DNA from: Haplomitrium mnioides
Taxonomy: Eukaryota > Marchantiophyta > Haplomitriopsida > Calobryales
Length of the DNA stretch: 21,454 nt
Assembly: GCA_049999725.1 (NCBI GenBank)
Contig: JBNGIS010019217.1
Location: forward strand, 1-21,454
Reading direction: 5' to 3'
A program made the position numbers and the translations under genes. The notes beneath the pieces were generated by a model. The model saw nothing but the letters and a program-made list of their open reading frames with translations, was not told the origin of the DNA and ran no database searches. Position 1 is the first letter of the stretch. Each line of letters opens with the position of its first letter. This document shows positions 18,869 to 21,454 of this stretch, piece by piece.

Positions 18869-20258
18869 TGTCAACCGGGTTTGAAGTTACTTCGTGTAAT
18901 ATTTTCAAAATATTTTTAAAAAATTAAGTGAGAAGCCATGCAGGTTCGATGTTTTGGATCAAAAGGGCTTCCAAAGTACATAAAAAGAGGTCAAGACATG
19001 CTTGGAGAGAAGGGGAGGATTGAGGTCACAAATCATGGAAGGAATCAACTGGAATGTGGTGTTAGGTTGGAACATGACAAGTTTACTTCAGAGATCTGAT
19101 GGAGAAATAAAAATATAAAAAGTAATAAAACTAACCTATTTGTTGGGGGCCAAGCCTTACCCAGCCCACTAACCCTATATCTACCTAACTATCTAACTCA
19201 GAGGACAGCGTGCCATGGGGAAGGGTAAGCCCTGAACTAGGTCCGTCTAGTGGCAAGAAGTGGATATGCAGGTGGCCTTACACCCCCTAGGGGGCTACCT
19301 CTCAAAAGGAAGAGAGAGGTGTAGGCTTATATACATCGATAGAGAAAGAGGAAAAGACTTATGGGATTTTTTCCAAGAATGACGTTCGACGAGCAATCAG
19401 CTGTGTGGTGAGGGAGATATGGATCGGGTGCAGGCCGAGGAAGGGATTGAATTGTAGGGACCTTGAAGCACAGAAATTGGAAGTTGTAGGGGGATTTTGT
19501 AAGGGAATTTAATCGCAGAAATTGAGGGCAGGAATACTGAGAGGGGAGAATTGGATGTAAGGCTTGCTCTGTGGGTTGAATTTGTTGGCGTTTGGAAACA
19601 ACATTTTGCTAGTGTATCTGGTGGTGAGATGAAGTGTAAAGGATTATGCTCAAGTTGGAGACATATCGTGGTTTTAATGTAATGAGGAGTTGTGACGAAA
19701 TTAAGTGAGAACGTGAAGAATATCGAGGAGAATTTGGATTCGGCTTTGGGATTTGAATATAAGATTGAATATCGTGATGGAGCGAAGAAGCCATGATGTG
19801 ATGAGGAAATATGCTGCACTACATACTCCAGTTGTGAAGAAACGCCTCTGCGAGAAATAGAAGGCCCTGCGATGAAAGAATTCTGCGATGAAGAGAGTGG
19901 ATGAAGGATGCTACATTGCGAAATCGAAATGTTGGTGTCAATCGAGTGAGGCAGTGCTGCGTCCTGTTTGAGAATTGAATGACAAAAAAGAAGGTTACCT
20001 GATCTAAAACGAAGGCTGCAGATTGTGCTGAAGAGATGATGAACGATTGAGCTACCTGGGAAGAAGAATACATGTTGCGCGATCAAAGTAAAAGGAGGGA
20101 GCGAATGATTGACTTGTGGATTGGTTTGAAAGGAAGAAAATGAAGAATCAAATGAGAATGAGCGAAACGACGAATGATCAATTGATCTCCGAAGAGTTGA
20201 GGTTCGATGTCCGTGGTGTCTGATCCAAAGAACGGGGCGGAAACCAGCCTTCCTAAGT
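18869..20258. other. Purine-rich region without a recognised gene
   Basis: Nothing codes convincingly here. From about 19390 the plus strand is strongly purine-rich, which leaves few stops on the minus strand and explains a 290-codon open frame there (19397-20269) with a low-complexity Ser/His/Pro-rich product. A perfect palindrome CCCCCTAGGGGG lies at 19283-19294, then a small hairpin (ACCTCTC...GAGAGGT, 19297-19320), then a TATA-like CTTATATACATC near 19327. This could be the promoter part of an LTR, but no pol motif is found. Confidence 0.4.
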
Positions 20259-20372
20259 GGGGAGCCCACTTAAGGTGGTTCCGATTCGTCTTTTGATGTG
20301 GAGCGAACCGGTTAATAGGGTTCCGTTTGAGCTTATGAAGTGGAGAGGCCGCCTAAGAAGGATCCGATGGGA
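20259..20372 (+). repeat. 114-bp direct repeat, copy 1
   Basis: It starts GGGGAGCCCACTTAAGG and matches 20878-20991 with scattered substitutions at an offset of 619 bp. With the preceding bases it includes an inverted repeat TAAGTGGG...CCCACTTA. Its role is unknown. Confidence 0.8.
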
Positions 20373-20651
20373 CGATGGAAGGAAGTAGCCGGAAAGGTGA
20401 CATGTCGAAGATTCAGACGAGAGAAAGGTGATTTTGAAAGTTCAAATCGGACGTCTTCAGAATGTTCGAAATAGATCTGTGGAGTCTATCGTTCTTACAT
20501 CAAACTTTTCCACGCCTTAGTGAAGAGAAGAAGCCTCTAAGGGTTCCTATATCAAGGGAATTATTGAGAAAGAAGAGCCCGATGTAGAGAAGAAGAGGAA
20601 TCTGAAATGAAGATAAGATAATGTTTCACATAAAGAACAAGACGCTAAAAC

Positions 20652-20875
20652 AGTGACCTATCGACGGTCCGGCCAGAAGGGGAACAAGATGCCGAAAGGG
20701 TGATCAATCGAAGGTTCTGCCAGAAGGGGAACAAGATGCTGAAAGGGCAATCAATCAAAGGTCCGACCAGAAGAGGGACAAAAAGTGTCAAAATAGTGAT
20801 ATATCGAAGGTCCAGCCAGAAGGGGAACAAGATACCCAAAGGGCAATAAATCGACGGTCCGACTAGAGGAGGAAC
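20652..20875 (+). repeat. Degenerate tandem array, about 47-bp unit (first block)
   Basis: Copies built on TCGACGGTCCGGCCAGAAGG and GGAACAAGATGCCGAAAGG start near 20661, 20708, 20755, 20804 and 20851, giving spacings of 47, 47, 49 and 47 bases. The sequence is not clearly the same as the 47-bp minisatellite at 16274-18868. Confidence 0.8.
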
Positions 20876-20877
20876 AA

Positions 20878-20991
20878 GGGGAGCCCTCTTAAGGGGGTTT
20901 CGATTCGTCTTCTGATGTGGGGATTCCAGTTAACGGGGATCCGATTAACCTCCTTAAGTGGAGAGACCACTTAACAAGGATCCGTTGGGGG
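20878..20991 (+). repeat. 114-bp direct repeat, copy 2
   Basis: It starts GGGGAGCCCTCTTAAGG and is the second copy of 20259-20372. It contains the inverted repeat TTAAGTGG-agaga-CCACTTAA. It separates the two blocks of the degenerate array. Confidence 0.8.
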
Positions 20992-21059
20992 GAGAACAAG
21001 GGTTGCCGAAACAAGGATGTAGTGCAGCTCCGTTATAGGAAGAAAGAGTGTTGAAATAG

Positions 21060-21268
21060 AGATTTATCAACCGTCAGAGGAGAAGCAAGCAGAGCTGAAA
21101 TGATGATCTATCAAAGGTTCGACAAGAAGAGATCAGCCGAAAGGATGATGAACTACAGATCCAACCAGAAGAGAACCAAAGATGTCGAAGAGGCGATCTA
21201 GCGTAGATCCGACGGAGGAGGAAGCAACACCAAAAAAAGGATCTATCACCGATCCAACAAAGGCAAGT
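21060..21268 (+). repeat. Degenerate tandem array, second block (43-47 bp unit)
   Basis: Diverged copies of the 20652-20875 unit start near 21065, 21109, 21152, 21199 and 21244, with a TATCAA/ACCGTC-like opening and a GAAGAG-rich middle. Spacing is less regular than in the first block. Confidence 0.6.
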
Positions 21269-21444
21269 TAGAAAGTTCGACAAACAGGTGTGAAGAGCTG
21301 GGGGAAAAATGGAGGTCTTTCTAGTTCTTATTCGGAGAGTCAATGGCGTTGCGGATGACGTGGCAGCTGCGGAAGGCCTTGGGAAAGTCAGTGGGTCAAC
21401 CGGCGATCAGCGGGGTCCACTTACCCCTTTGCGGGGCGGCGTCG

Positions 21445-21454
21445 GACGGCGCCA
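21445..21454 (-). other. Possible tRNA-Asp-type primer binding site at the window edge
   Basis: The minus strand begins TGGCGCCGTC. The tRNA-Asp complement used by several plant gypsy elements begins TGGCGCCGTT, so nine bases match before divergence. If real, an LTR would lie just to the right of the window and 19-21.4 kb would be the leader of a minus-strand element. The support is one short motif at the edge. Confidence 0.25.

Noticed and set aside
19397-20269. Minus-strand open frame of 290 codons
   Set aside because: The opposite strand is strongly purine-rich, which removes stops from this strand. The product is a low-complexity Ser/His/Pro/Phe-rich sequence with no domain.

Overview
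The window is nuclear DNA from a land plant. The evidence is two intron-containing genes with plant-type orthologues, one mitochondrial and one plastid, set among Ty3/gypsy and Ty1/copia retrotransposon remains and a long minisatellite. Introns of up to 3.8 kb and heavy element load suggest a large genome. A fern or another non-model lineage is possible, but the sequence alone does not fix the species. No bacterial-type operons, CRISPR arrays, tRNA or rRNA genes were seen.

Left part (1-6.3 kb): nested LTR retrotransposons. Element A is a minus-strand Ty3/gypsy copy. Its integrase end runs off the left edge, its gag-pol lies at about 1-3091, its tRNA-iMet primer binding site at 3110-3121 and its 5' LTR at 3123-3555. 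It sits inside the pol of element B1, a plus-strand gypsy-type element whose polyprotein ends in a PHD finger (3556-4099) followed by LTR-like sequence. A second copy, B2 (about 5560-6320), has the same PHD tail. It is interrupted on its left by element C, a minus-strand LTR (5142-5547) of the same general design as A. All coding parts carry stops or lost catalytic or zinc-ligand residues.

Middle part (6.9-15.9 kb): two convergent host genes. COQ9 (plus strand, six exons, 6908-12155, 306 codons) encodes the mitochondrial lipid-binding protein of ubiquinone biosynthesis. Its 3.8-kb third intron holds a copia pol fragment and a duplicated segment of about 305 bp. A plastid FAX/TMEM14-type fatty-acid export gene (minus strand, three exons, 15895-12849, 308 codons) follows tail to tail, with 693 bp between the stop codons. 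A 67-bp tandem duplication spans its exon 2 splice donor and creates a candidate 18-nt in-frame microexon.

Right part (16.3-21.45 kb): a 47-bp minisatellite of about 55 copies (16274-18868) with two main monomer types. After it comes a purine-rich stretch without a credible gene, and then a second, degenerate array whose best copies also repeat every 47 bp, interleaved with a 114-bp duplicated motif. The last ten bases resemble a tRNA-Asp-type primer binding site on the minus strand, so the right edge may lie inside another LTR element.

The two host genes are not known to work together: one acts in mitochondrial quinone synthesis, the other in plastid lipid export. The most unusual items are the PHD-tailed gypsy elements, the duplicated splice donor in the FAX gene, and two nearby arrays sharing a 47-bp period.
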